NCBI RefSeq assembly: GCF_030269605.1
Contig: NZ_BSTQ01000017.1
Span: forward strand, 180,722 to 244,721
DNA from: Lentzea sp. NBRC 105346
Lineage (GTDB): Bacteria > Actinomycetota > Actinomycetes > Mycobacteriales > Pseudonocardiaceae
DNA length: 64,000 bases
Direction: 5' to 3'
The translations under genes and the position numbers were made by a program. Positions 1-9,800 of this stretch are shown in pieces; the stretch's first letter is position 1; each line of letters starts with the position of its first letter. A model generated the notes under the pieces. The model had not been told where the DNA came from and searched no databases. It saw only the letters and a program-made list of their open reading frames with translations.

Positions 1-755
<755 letters not shown>

Positions 756-903
756 GCCGCCGGTTGTATCCGAAAGCTTCGGGTGAATGCCACGGGTTTT
801 CACACGACCGCGTCGCCCTCACCAGACTTCCGGACGTAGCGGCGTGACTACGATCCGCAACAAGCTGGCACCGGATGCCATTTTCCTGAAAGGAACCCTG
901 CAT

Positions 904-1713
904 ATGGCACGACGACTTGTCGGCTCCCTGCTGACCGCGGTGGTGGCACTGGCGGTCTGCGCCGCCCCCGCGCAGGCGGCGCCGATCGACTTCACCGGAA
1001 TCGTGGCGTTGAACAACTGTTCCGGCTCGCTGGTCCGCACCCCGAAGTCGGCGCCCGGTGACCGCGCCCTGGTCATGAGCAACGGCCACTGCGTCAAGTT
1101 CATGGGCGCGAACGAGGTGATCGTGAACCAGGCGTCGTCCCGCACGTTCACCCTGCTCACTCCCACCGGCGGCTCGGCGGGCACCCTGCGCGCGGCCAGG
1201 CTGGCGTACGCGACGATGAGCGGCACCGACGTCTCGCTCTACCAGCTCAACACCACGTACGCGCAGATCGAGCAGCAGTACAAGATCCGCGCGCTCGAAC
1301 TGTCCACGACGCACCCTGTAGCCGGCTCGGACATCAAGGTCGTCTCCGGCTACTGGAAGCGGATCTACACCTGCAAGGTCGACGGCTTCGCCTACCAGCT
1401 CAAGGAAGCGCAGTGGACCTGGAAGGACTCGATCCGCTACACGCAGTCCTGCAACACCATCGGCGGCACCTCGGGTTCACCGGTCGTCGACGTGGCGGGC
1501 GGGAAGGTCGTGGGCGTCAACAACACCGGCAACGAGAGCGGCGAGCGCTGCACGCTGAACAACCCGTGTGAGGTCGACCAGTCCGGTGCCGTGACCGTCC
1601 GCAAGGGCACCAACTACGGCCAGGAGACCTTCCACATCAGCGCCTGCTTCGGCCCCGGCACGACGCTGAACCTGTCACTGCCGGGCTGCACGCTCCCGAA
1701 ACCGCAAAGCTAG
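904..1713 (+). CDS. Secreted trypsin-like serine protease
   Basis: This 269-residue protein starts at ATG 904 behind GAAAGGAACC. Residues 1-25 form a signal peptide (MARRL basic start, hydrophobic core, AQAA cleavage region). A chymotrypsin-fold triad can be placed: His62 in SNGHC, Asp109 in GTDVSLY and Ser190 in GGTSGSPV. The GTSGSP form resembles V8/glutamyl endopeptidase-type serine centres. Several cysteines (39, 63, 157, 183 and others near the end) suggest disulfides in an exported enzyme. It should cleave peptide bonds outside the cell; the substrate is unknown. The stop overlaps the recX stop by a few bases in convergent orientation. An upstream in-frame extension is possible but would place the signal peptide internally, so it is rejected. 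Confidence 0.85.
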   Translation: MARRLVGSLLTAVVALAVCAAPAQAAPIDFTGIVALNNCSGSLVRTPKSAPGDRALVMSNGHCVKFMGANEVIVNQASSRTFTLLTPTGGSAGTLRAARLAYATMSGTDVSLYQLNTTYAQIEQQYKIRALELSTTHPVAGSDIKVVSGYWKRIYTCKVDGFAYQLKEAQWTWKDSIRYTQSCNTIGGTSGSPVVDVAGGKVVGVNNTGNESGERCTLNNPCEVDQSGAVTVRKGTNYGQETFHISACFGPGTTLNLSLPGCTLPKPQS

Positions 1714-2276
1714 AACTGGTCGTCCAGAGCGGTGGTGCGCAGCTCCTCGCGCACCACCCTGAACGCCATCCCCTCGCTGTACCCCTTGCGCGCCAACGCC
1801 CCCACGAGCCGACGGATCTTGGTCGTCTCGTCGAGACCGTCCATCGTGCGCAGACGTTTGCGCACGAGGTCGCGAGCGCGAGACTCCTCGGCGTCGGAGT
1901 CGACGGCGGCGACGGCTTCCGCCACCACCGCGTCGTCGACTCCCTTGCGCCGCAGCTCCATCGCGAGCGCGCGACGGCCGAGGCCCTGGTGCTCGTGGCG
2001 GGAGCGGACCCAGATCTCGGCGAACGCCGCGTCGTCGATCAGGCCGGCGCGGTCGAACTTGCCGAGCACCTCGTCCGCGACGGACTCGGTGATGCCCTTG
2101 CGCAGCAACGCGTTGCGCAGCTCCAGCCGAGTGCGCGGCCGGGCGGTGAGCAGCGCGTAGCAGATGTCCTTCGCCCGGCGAGCCTCGGTGTTTGACGGCC
2201 GCTGCTCGGCAGACGGCGGCGAGGTCTCCGGGAAGTCGCTCATCCGGGGCGACCTCCCGAACTCCTCTTCAGTCAT
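1710..2276 (-). CDS. recX: Recombination regulator RecX
   Basis: This 188-residue protein directly follows recA; its ATG shares one base with the recA TGA (TGATG), so the two genes are translationally coupled. The body carries the RecX three-helix repeats, for example AKDICYALLTARPRTRLELRNAL, LGKFDRAGLIDDAAFAEIWV and RHEHQGLGRRALAMELRRKGV. RecX proteins bind RecA filaments and limit strand exchange and ATPase activity, which fits co-expression with recA in the SOS response. The first 30 residues are low-complexity, and a later ATG (2243) is possible. Product identity is firm from sequence and position. Confidence 0.95.
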   Translation of the reverse strand: MTEEEFGRSPRMSDFPETSPPSAEQRPSNTEARRAKDICYALLTARPRTRLELRNALLRKGITESVADEVLGKFDRAGLIDDAAFAEIWVRSRHEHQGLGRRALAMELRRKGVDDAVVAEAVAAVDSDAEESRARDLVRKRLRTMDGLDETTKIRRLVGALARKGYSEGMAFRVVREELRTTALDDQF

Positions 2277-3319
2277 CAGAACTCGGTCGGCGCCGGAGCC
2301 GTGTCGTCGGCGTCGAGCGTCGCGCCGATGCCCAGCTTGTCCTTGATGCGCTTCTCGATCTCGTTCGCGATGTCCGGGTTCTCCAGCAGGAACTTGCGGG
2401 CGTTCTCCTTGCCCTGCCCCAGCTGGTCGCCCTCGTAGGTGTACCAGGCACCGGACTTGCGCAGGATGCCCTGGTCGACGCCCATGTCGATGAGCGAGCC
2501 CTCACGGCTGACGCCCTTGCCGTACAGGATGTCGAACTCGGCCTGCTTGAACGGCGGCGCGACCTTGTTCTTCACGACCTTGACCCTGGTGCGGTTGCCG
2601 ACGGGCTCGCCGCCGTCCTTCAGGGTCTCGATGCGGCGCACGTCCAGACGCACGGAGGCGTAGAACTTCAGCGCCTTACCACCGGTCGTGGTCTCCGGGG
2701 AGCCGAACATCACGCCGATCTTCTCGCGCAGCTGGTTGATGAAGATCGCGGTCGTGCCGGACGCGTTGAGCGCACCGGTGATCTTGCGCAGCGCCTGGCT
2801 CATCAGGCGGGCCTGGAGGCCGACGTGGTTGTCGCCCATCTCGCCCTCGATCTCGGCGCGCGGCACGAGCGCGGCGACCGAGTCGATGACCAGGATGTCC
2901 AGCGCGCCGGAGCGGACCAGCATGTCCGCGATCTCCAGCGCCTGCTCACCGGTGTCGGGCTGCGAGACGAGCAGCGCGTCGGTGTCGACGCCCAGCTTCT
3001 TCGCATACTCGGGGTCGAGCGCGTGCTCGGCGTCGATGAACGCCGCGATGCCGCCGTTCTTCTGGGCGTTCGCGACCGCGTGCAGCGCGACGGTCGTCTT
3101 ACCGGAGGACTCCGGGCCGTAGATCTCGACGACCCGGCCGCGCGGCAGACCGCCGATGCCGAGCGCCACGTCCAACGCGATCGCACCGGTCGGGATGACC
3201 TCGATCGGAGCGCGGCCCTCTTCGCCGAGCCGCATCACCGAGCCCTTGCCGAACTGCTTGTCGATCTGCGCCAGCGCCAGCTCGAGCGCCTTGTCCCTGT
3301 CGGGTGCTGCAGGTGCCAC
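2276..3319 (-). CDS. recA: RecA recombinase
   Basis: RecA (347 aa) is the DNA-dependent ATPase for homologous strand exchange and the co-protease for LexA cleavage. Walker A GPESSGKT lies at residues 68-75, followed by the typical FIDAEHALDPEYAKKLGVD, LVIDSVAALVPRAEIEGEMGD and INQLREKIGVMFGSPETT blocks and a short acidic C-terminus. GTG 3319 is chosen because GAGGTGG lies just upstream and the protein then begins APAAPDRDKALELAL like other actinobacterial RecA. A longer frame from ATG 3433 would run back through the promoter. There is no intein, unlike M. tuberculosis RecA. It is preceded by the DUF3046 gene and followed by recX. Upstream lie a LexA box and a PafBC-type promoter. Confidence 0.97.
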   Translation of the reverse strand: MAPAAPDRDKALELALAQIDKQFGKGSVMRLGEEGRAPIEVIPTGAIALDVALGIGGLPRGRVVEIYGPESSGKTTVALHAVANAQKNGGIAAFIDAEHALDPEYAKKLGVDTDALLVSQPDTGEQALEIADMLVRSGALDILVIDSVAALVPRAEIEGEMGDNHVGLQARLMSQALRKITGALNASGTTAIFINQLREKIGVMFGSPETTTGGKALKFYASVRLDVRRIETLKDGGEPVGNRTRVKVVKNKVAPPFKQAEFDILYGKGVSREGSLIDMGVDQGILRKSGAWYTYEGDQLGQGKENARKFLLENPDIANEIEKRIKDKLGIGATLDADDTAPAPTEF

Positions 3320-3368
3320 GGATCCACCTCGTCCTGTCTTAGGCCTTTGTTTCGTCATGTTGGACCTG

Positions 3369-3391
3369 ACGCTACGGACAGGGTCTGACAA
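3369..3391 (-). promoter_or_regulatory. PafBC-type (RecA-independent) damage promoter of recA
   Basis: On the minus strand TTGTCAG begins at 3391 and TAGCGT lies at 3374-3369. The layout matches the mycobacterial RecA-independent damage promoter consensus as I recall it (tTGTCRgtg, about 8 bases, TAnnnT). The predicted transcript would start near 3362, about 43 bases before the GTG. Seen: both boxes and their spacing. Inferred: use by PafBC. Confidence 0.75.
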
Positions 3392-3426
3392 TTTTCGCGA
3401 GGCCTGGTTGCGGGCACTACTGTAGC

Positions 3427-3440
3427 CGAACATCTGTTCG
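3427..3440. promoter_or_regulatory. LexA SOS box upstream of recA
   Basis: The sequence CGAACATCTGTTCG is an exact GAAC-N4-GTTC palindrome, the actinobacterial and Gram-positive LexA operator. It lies about 110 bases upstream of the recA GTG, between recA and the DUF3046 stop. Confidence 0.9.
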
Positions 3441-3460
3441 ACGGAACAACCGACACGCCA

Positions 3461-3655
3461 TCAGCGCCGATGCTCGGGAACATCGAACGCCTCGCACACC
3501 GCGAGCCAGATCTCCTTGGCCGGGATTCCGGCCTCCAGTGCCTGGTCGGCGGTGCGCCCGCCCAGCGAGGACAACACGTGATCATGGGCCAGCATCTCGG
3601 CCCTGATCTCACCGAACTCCCCTGCCATCAGCTTCCGGAACATCGTGTTGCGCAT
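3461..3655 (-). CDS. DUF3046 protein
   Basis: A 64-residue protein upstream of recA on the same strand. It has the DUF3046 pattern: MFRKLM, then EMLAHDHVLSSLGGRTADQAL and AKEIWLAVCEAFDVP. The position matches M. tuberculosis Rv2738c-recA-recX as I recall it. ATG 3655 is chosen; extension to 3673 would need a TTG and gives residues not typical of the family. Function is unknown. The frequent linkage with recA is the only clue, and it might share recA transcription when read through. Confidence 0.85.
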   Translation of the reverse strand: MRNTMFRKLMAGEFGEIRAEMLAHDHVLSSLGGRTADQALEAGIPAKEIWLAVCEAFDVPEHRR

Positions 3656-3665
3656 CTGTCCCAGA

Positions 3666-4916
3666 CTAGCCAACGGGTCTGCGCAGGGTCACGAAGAGGC
3701 AGACCACCAGCAGTGGCAGCGCCGTGAAGCCCACGATCAGCCCGAGCGAGGCGTAGGACCAGGCGGTGACGACGATGCCGGACACCGCGCCACCGACCGC
3801 GCCACCGACGTTCATGCACAGGTCGGACAACCCCTGCGCGGCCGGCCGGTCCGCCACCGCGACGGACTCGGTGAGCAGCGCCGAACCGGCGACCAGCCCG
3901 GCGGACCAGCCGAAGCCCAGCAACGCGAGTCCCGCCGCGAGCTGCGGCGCCTCGTGTGAGGGCGCCATGCCCGCGATGCCGGACGCGGCGACGACGAGCG
4001 CGGCGCCGATCGCGAGGACGGGGATGCGGCCGAGTTTGTCGGCCATCCATCCGAACAGGGGACTCGCCGCGTACATCGCCGCGATGTGCAGGCTGATGAC
4101 GACGCCGACGACCTTGAGCGACGACCCCGCGTGGTTCATGTGCACCGGCGTCATCGACATGAGGCCGACCATCGCGGTGTGGCACAACGTCATGCCGGCC
4201 AGCGCCAGCCGCGCCGCCGGGGTGAGCGTCGCCCACGTGCGCAGCCCGCCGGGCGCGCCACCGCCGCCGCAATGGGACGGCACAACGGGTTTCGCCTCCC
4301 GCACGATCACCAGCGGGTCGGGCCGCAACGCCAGGTGCACGGCCAGCGCCGCGGTCGCGAGCACGACGGCGCCCAGGAGGAACGGTCCCGCGCCCACGGG
4401 CAGTCCGAACCCCGACGCCACCCGGCCGGCGGGATCGGCGAGGTTGGGCCCGACGACCGCGCCGATCGTGGCCGCCCAGACGACCATGGACAGTTCCCGC
4501 GCGCGCCGGTGCGGATGCGCGAGGTCGGTCGCGGCGTATCGCGCGGCGAGGTTCGCGCTGGACGCGCCACCGAACAGCACCAGGGCCGCGAGCAGCAGGA
4601 TCCACTGCCCGGCGATCACCGCGAGCGCCGCGATCACGGCCCCGAGCGCGCCGAGCCCGTAGCCGAGCACGAGCGCGGGCCGCCGCCCGCGTCGGACGGC
4701 GATCCGGGCGGCCAGCAGCGAGATGACCGCCGCGCCGGTGACGGCCGCGGTCTGCGCGAACCCGCCGACGGCGTCGGATCCGGACAGCGCCGCCGCGATC
4801 AGGGTGCTGACGGCCAGGCCGATCGCCATGCCCGCCGCACCGAGGACCTGCGTCGCGGTGAGCACGCGCAGCACTCTGCGCTGGACGTGCTCCACCTGCG
4901 GCGCGGCCGTCTTCAT
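3666..4916 (-). CDS. MFS transporter
   Basis: This 416-residue integral membrane protein has about 12 hydrophobic segments in the two six-helix halves typical of major facilitator permeases. A basic loop AARIAVRRGRRPAL follows the second helix, the position of the MFS GxxxDRxGRR signature, and a related LFGWMADKLGRIPVL follows helix 8. ATG 4916 (MKTAAPQVEHVQRRV) is chosen because the preceding residues are low-complexity and overlap the intergenic region. It ends 10 bases before the DUF3046 start. The substrate cannot be told from sequence; proton-driven drug or metabolite efflux is the general expectation. Confidence 0.85.
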   Translation of the reverse strand: MKTAAPQVEHVQRRVLRVLTATQVLGAAGMAIGLAVSTLIAAALSGSDAVGGFAQTAAVTGAAVISLLAARIAVRRGRRPALVLGYGLGALGAVIAALAVIAGQWILLLAALVLFGGASSANLAARYAATDLAHPHRRARELSMVVWAATIGAVVGPNLADPAGRVASGFGLPVGAGPFLLGAVVLATAALAVHLALRPDPLVIVREAKPVVPSHCGGGGAPGGLRTWATLTPAARLALAGMTLCHTAMVGLMSMTPVHMNHAGSSLKVVGVVISLHIAAMYAASPLFGWMADKLGRIPVLAIGAALVVAASGIAGMAPSHEAPQLAAGLALLGFGWSAGLVAGSALLTESVAVADRPAAQGLSDLCMNVGGAVGGAVSGIVVTAWSYASLGLIVGFTALPLLVVCLFVTLRRPVG

Positions 4917-4965
4917 GATCACGATGGTGGCACGTGACCAGCACGTCTTAATAGAGCCGTCCGGG

Positions 4966-6750
4966 TCAGGTGCCCGGCTGCACCGTCTTCTCGAAGAAGT
5001 CGGCCACGTTGTCGGCGGACAGTTCGGCGTTCTCGCCGTCGCTCTTGGTGAGGATGCCGAACATCGGGCGATCCTTGACGGTGAAGACGAGCACACCGAC
5101 GCCGTTGTCCGCGGTGGCGCGGTACTGGCCCTCCAGCCCGTTGCCGGTCCAGTCGGCCTCGACGCGGTCGGTGTTGAACGTCTTCACCACGGCCTCGGCG
5201 TTGGTGCTCGCGCCGGTAACCGTCTCGGTGAGGATGTACTGGACCGCGTAGCCGTCGCGCACCTGGCACGTCACGACCGTGCCCTTGATCTCGTCCATGC
5301 CCGTGACCTGCGCGGACTGGGCGGACTCACACGTCGAGCCGTCCGGCACCGCGCCGGCGAGCTGGCGCAGGCACGGCGTGAAGCCCTTGTCGTCCTGCGT
5401 GGTGTTGTCCTTGCAGTCCTGGGCGTCGGGCAGGTTCGGCCTGGTCAGCGCGAACACCGTGCCCACGACGGCGAGCAGCAGGACCACCGCGGCGCCGATC
5501 GCGATGAGCGCCTTCTTGTTGTCCTTCTTCGGCGCGGCCTGCTGCTGCGGGAAGTGGAACTGCTGGGGCCCGGTGACCGGGTAGGTGCCGCTGACCGAAT
5601 ACGGCCCGCTCGGCATCTGGTGCGCGCCGGACACGTTCGGGTTCGGCACCTGGTACGAGCCTGACACGTCCGGTTTGACCGGTTCCGTCACGACGGTCGC
5701 GGGTTCGACGTGCTTCTTCGCCGGGTCCTCGGCGCGCAGCGTGATGGTGTCCTTGGCGACGACATGCGCGCCCAGCGCCGCGGCGGGCGCGTCGAGCAGC
5801 GTCGGCGTGAGCCCCTTGGCCGCGATCATCTGCGCCACCAGCGGAGTCCGGCTCGCCCCGCCGACGAGGCCGACCCCGGCGGGGGTCACGCCCGCAGTGC
5901 GGATCACCGACGCCAGCAGGTCGGCGCCGCGGGAGACGTCGCCGCGGATCAGGGCTTCGAGCTCGACGCGCGTGATGGTCACGGCACCGAACGGCTCGGG
6001 CATCCGGAGTTCGGTCTGCGGGTGCTGCGACAGGGCTTCCTTGGCCGTGCGGATGGCTTCCTTCAACTCGGCACGTGTGCGCCGGTCGTCGTCGTCCTCC
6101 GGGCGAAGGACCTTCATCCAGTCCGCGGGGTGCTGGTGCGCGACCTGCCGTCCGAGGTGGTCGAGCAACGCCTGGTCGACGTCGAGGCCGCCGACGTCGG
6201 CGAGTCCGTCGTCGGCGAGCACGGTGAACCCGGCCGGCGTCGCGCCGACGACCGACACGTCGAGCGTGCCCGCGCCGTAGTCGAACACGGCGAGCGCCTG
6301 ACCCGCGGGCAGGCGCGCGTAGGAGGCGATGGCGACGGGTTCCGGAACAAGCACCAGATCGGGTGACATTCCGGCGAGGCGGGCGGCCGACAGCAGGACG
6401 TTGCGCCGGGTCGGCCCCCACTGCGCGGGGTGCGTCAGGCGGATCTCGGTCGGTTCCTCCCGCACCTTTTCCATGAGGTGCGCGAGGATCGCGGCCAGTA
6501 CGTCGGTGACGGGCACGACCTGGTCGCCGAACGCGATCGTGCCGTCGTCGATGCGGCGTTTGGGCGTGGCCTCGTAGCGGGCGGGGTCGTCGCGGCCGAG
6601 TTCTTCGGCCCGCGTGCCGGCGACGAGCGTGCCGTCCTCCGCGCAGTAGACCCCGGACGGCATCGACTCCAGCGGTCTGGGTGGCTGGCCGGGCGTGGTC
6701 AGCACCGCGACGGTGGTGGAAGTGCCCAGGTCGACGGACAGGACGGTCAC
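4966..6750 (-). CDS. Membrane-anchored Hsp70-like ATPase
   Basis: This 594-residue protein begins with an actin/Hsp70 ATPase fold: phosphate-1 loop DLGTSTT (about 7-13), PEPVAIASY (about 136-144), phosphate-2 loop FDYGAGTLDVSVV (about 156-168) and adenosine motif GLVGGASRTPL. There is no recognisable Hsp70 substrate-binding domain. Instead come a linker with repeated VSG(S/A/T/P)(Y/H) units (about 362-392), one transmembrane helix (about 413-435) and an external domain of about 155 residues with four cysteines. GTG 6750 is chosen for the strong GAGGGGAG just upstream; a GTG at 6789 would add 13 residues. It may couple cytosolic ATP state to an exported domain. Function is unknown. It diverges from lhr across 77 bases. 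Confidence 0.82.
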   Translation of the reverse strand: MTVLSVDLGTSTTVAVLTTPGQPPRPLESMPSGVYCAEDGTLVAGTRAEELGRDDPARYEATPKRRIDDGTIAFGDQVVPVTDVLAAILAHLMEKVREEPTEIRLTHPAQWGPTRRNVLLSAARLAGMSPDLVLVPEPVAIASYARLPAGQALAVFDYGAGTLDVSVVGATPAGFTVLADDGLADVGGLDVDQALLDHLGRQVAHQHPADWMKVLRPEDDDDRRTRAELKEAIRTAKEALSQHPQTELRMPEPFGAVTITRVELEALIRGDVSRGADLLASVIRTAGVTPAGVGLVGGASRTPLVAQMIAAKGLTPTLLDAPAAALGAHVVAKDTITLRAEDPAKKHVEPATVVTEPVKPDVSGSYQVPNPNVSGAHQMPSGPYSVSGTYPVTGPQQFHFPQQQAAPKKDNKKALIAIGAAVVLLLAVVGTVFALTRPNLPDAQDCKDNTTQDDKGFTPCLRQLAGAVPDGSTCESAQSAQVTGMDEIKGTVVTCQVRDGYAVQYILTETVTGASTNAEAVVKTFNTDRVEADWTGNGLEGQYRATADNGVGVLVFTVKDRPMFGILTKSDGENAELSADNVADFFEKTVQPGT

Positions 6751-6797
6751 CGTTCTCCCCTCAGAGTTTGTCGTGGTGGACTCTGCCACATCAAAAA

Positions 6798-6820
6798 CTG
6801 TCAGACCTCGGGTTCATGAT
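6798..6820 (+). promoter_or_regulatory. PafBC-type promoter giving leaderless lhr mRNA
   Basis: CTGTCAGACC at 6798-6807 is followed by CATGAT at 6815-6820, the same spacing as in the recA damage promoter. The start site expected 7-8 bases downstream coincides with the ATG at 6828, so the mRNA would be leaderless, which agrees with the absence of a ribosome-binding site. Confidence 0.65.
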
Positions 6821-6827
6821 GTGTGCC

Positions 6828-9800
6828 ATGGACGTGTTGGAGGCTTTCTCGCCGGCGACCAGGCAGTGGTTCACCGGGGCTTTCGCCGCGCCCACGCAGG
6901 CTCAGACCGGTGCGTGGGCGGCGGCGGCCGCCGGGCAGCACGCGCTGGTCATCGCGCCGACCGGCTCGGGCAAGACGCTGGCCGCCTTTCTGTGGGCGCT
7001 GGACCGGCTGGCGTCGGCCCCGAAACCGGCCGAGCCGAAACACCGCTGCCGCGTCCTCTACATATCGCCGTTGAAGGCGCTGGCGGTGGACGTCGAACGC
7101 AACCTGCGGGCGCCGCTCGCGGGCATCCGGCAGGCGGCGTTCCGGCTGGGCGCGCCGGAGCCGTCGATCACGGTCGGCATGCGCACCGGCGACACCCCGG
7201 CCGAGGAGCGGCGGCTGTTCCAGCGCACCCCGCCGGATGTGCTGGTGACGACGCCGGAGTCGCTGTTCCTGCTGCTCACGTCGTCGGCGCGGGAGTCGTT
7301 GCGCGGGGTCGACACGGTGATCGTCGACGAGGTGCACGCCGTGGCGGGCACGAAACGCGGTGCGCATCTGGCGTTGTCCCTGGAGCGGCTGGACGCGTTG
7401 CTGCAACGGCCGGCGCAACGCATCGGGCTCTCGGCGACCGTGCGGCCGGTCGAGGAGATCAGCGCGTTCCTGGCGGGCGGGCGGCCGGTGACCGTGGTGC
7501 AGCCGAAGACCCCCAAGACCATCGAGGTCGAGGTGGAGGTGCCGGTCGAGGACATGGCTTTGCTGGGTCAGCCGACCGGTGAGGTCTCGGGATCTGCGGC
7601 TGGCGCCGAGCAGCGGACGTCGATCTGGCCGTCGGTGGAGCAACGGATCCTGGAGCTGGTGCGGCAGCACCGGTCGACGATCGTGTTCTCGAACTCCCGG
7701 CGGCTCGCGGAACGGCTGACGGCACGCTTGAACGAGCTGGCCGAGGAAGCGCGGGAGCTGGAGACGTTCCCGGCGGAGGCCATCGGTCAGTCGGGGCTCA
7801 CGACTCAGGTGGCCGCGACAGTCGCGCGGGCGCACCACGGCTCGATGTCGCGTGAGCAGCGCACGCAGGTCGAGGAGGACCTGAAGTCGGGGCGGCTGCC
7901 ATGTGTCGTGGCGACGTCGTCGCTGGAGCTGGGCATCGACATGGGCTCGGTCGACCTGGTCGTACAGGTCGAGGCACCGCCGTCGGTCGCGTCCGGGATG
8001 CAGCGCGTCGGCCGGGCGGGGCACCAGGTGGGCGCGATCTCGCGTGGCGTGATGTTCCCGAAGTTCCGCGGCGACCTGGTGTCGTGCGCGGTCGTCGCGG
8101 AACGGATGCAGGAGGGCGCGATCGAGGCCGTTCGCTATCCGCGCAACCCGCTGGATGTGTTGGCACAGCACGTTGTCGCGATGGTGGCGATGGAACCGTG
8201 GGCGGTCGACGAGGTAGCGGGCCTGGTGCGCAAGGCCGCGCCGTTCGCCGCGCTGCCCGAGTCGGCACTGATCGCGGTGCTGGACATGCTGTCCGGGCGC
8301 TATCCGAGCGAGGAGTTCGCCGAGCTGCGGCCGCGGATCACGTGGGACCGCGTCAACGGCGAGCTGCGCGGACGGCCGGGTTCGCAACGGCTCGCGGTGA
8401 CGTCCGGCGGCACGATCCCCGACCGCGGCCTGTTCACGGTGATGACGCCGCCGTCGGAGAACGGTCCGGGTTCGCGGGTGGGCGAGCTGGACGAGGAGAT
8501 GGTGTACGAGTCGCGGGTGGGCGACACGTTCCTGCTCGGCACGTCGTCGTGGCGGGTCGAGGACATCACGCACGACCGGGTGATCGTCGTGCCGGCGCCG
8601 GGCCAGCCCGCGCGCATGCCGTTCTGGAAGGGCGACGCGCCCGGCCGTCCGCTGGAACTCGGCCGCGCCATGGGGAAGTTCCTGCGTGAAGTGTCCACAA
8701 TGGAGCCTGATGACGCGCGCTCCCGGGCCTCCGCGGCGGGCCTCGACGCGTGGGCGACGGACAACCTCATCGCGTACCTGGGCGAACAGCGGAAGGCGAC
8801 CCGGCACGTCCCGAACGACCGGACCGTGCTGGTGGAACGGTTCCGCGACGAGCTGGGCGACTGGCGGCTCGTGGTGCACTCCCCGTTCGGCGCGCAGGTG
8901 AACGCGCCGTGGGCGCTGGCGATCGCCGCGCGGCTGCGCGAACGACGGGGCGTCGACGTGCAGTGCGCGCACTCCGACGACGGCATAGTCGTGCGGCTCC
9001 CGGATGCCGTCGACCTCGACGGTGCCGAGGTGAAAGCAGCCGCGGAGGACGTGCTGCTCGATCCGGAGGAGGTCGAGCAGATCGTCATCGCCGAGGTGGG
9101 CGGCTCGGCGCTGTTCGCCGCCCGGTTCCGTGAGTGCGCGGCGCGGTCGTTGCTGCTGCCGCGCCGCGATCCCCGCAAGCGCACTCCCCTGTGGCAGCAA
9201 CGGCAACGCTCCGCGCAGCTGCTGTCGGTCGCGGCGAAGTACGAGAGTTTTCCCGTGGTGCTGGAGGCGATACGCGAGTGCCTGCAGGACGTCTACGACG
9301 TGCCGGGACTGCGTGAGCTGATGACGGACATCCGGGCGCGCCGGGTGCGGGTGGTCGAGGTGGAGACGCCGACGCCGTCGCCGTTCGCCCGCAGCCTGCT
9401 GTTCGGCTACGTGGGCATGTTCCTGTACGAGCTGGACGCGCCGCTGGCCGAACGCCGCGCGGCGGCACTGTCGCTGGACTCGACGCTGCTCGCCGAGCTC
9501 CTAGGCTCCGAGGCGATCCGCGAGCTGCTGGACCCGGAGGTCGTCGCCGAGGTCGAGCAAAGCCTGCAGCGCCTGGCCCCGGACCGCCGCGCCCGGCACG
9601 CCGAGGACGCCGCGGACCTGTTGCGGTTCCTGGGAGATCTCTCCGACGCCGAGGCGCTGGAGCGCGGAATCCTGCGGGAGTGGCTCGACGACCTGGTCGG
9701 TCAGCGCCGCGCGATCCGCGTGCGCATCGCCGGTGAGGAACGGACGGTCGCGATCGAAGACGCGGGCCGGATCCGCGACGCCCTCGGCGTGGCGCTGCCG

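Noticed and set aside
2276..3319. Possible RecA intein as in M. tuberculosis
   Set aside because: The recA frame is continuous at normal length with no inserted domain.
3320..3433. Longer recA start at ATG 3433 or ATG 3358
   Set aside because: The extra residues run through the PafBC-type promoter and lack similarity to RecA; GTG 3319 has a clear ribosome-binding site and family-like N-terminus.
4086..4937. Long plus-strand frame opposite the MFS gene
   Set aside because: Very Arg/Gln/Asp-rich composition typical of antisense frames in GC-rich DNA; the minus-strand membrane protein is clear.
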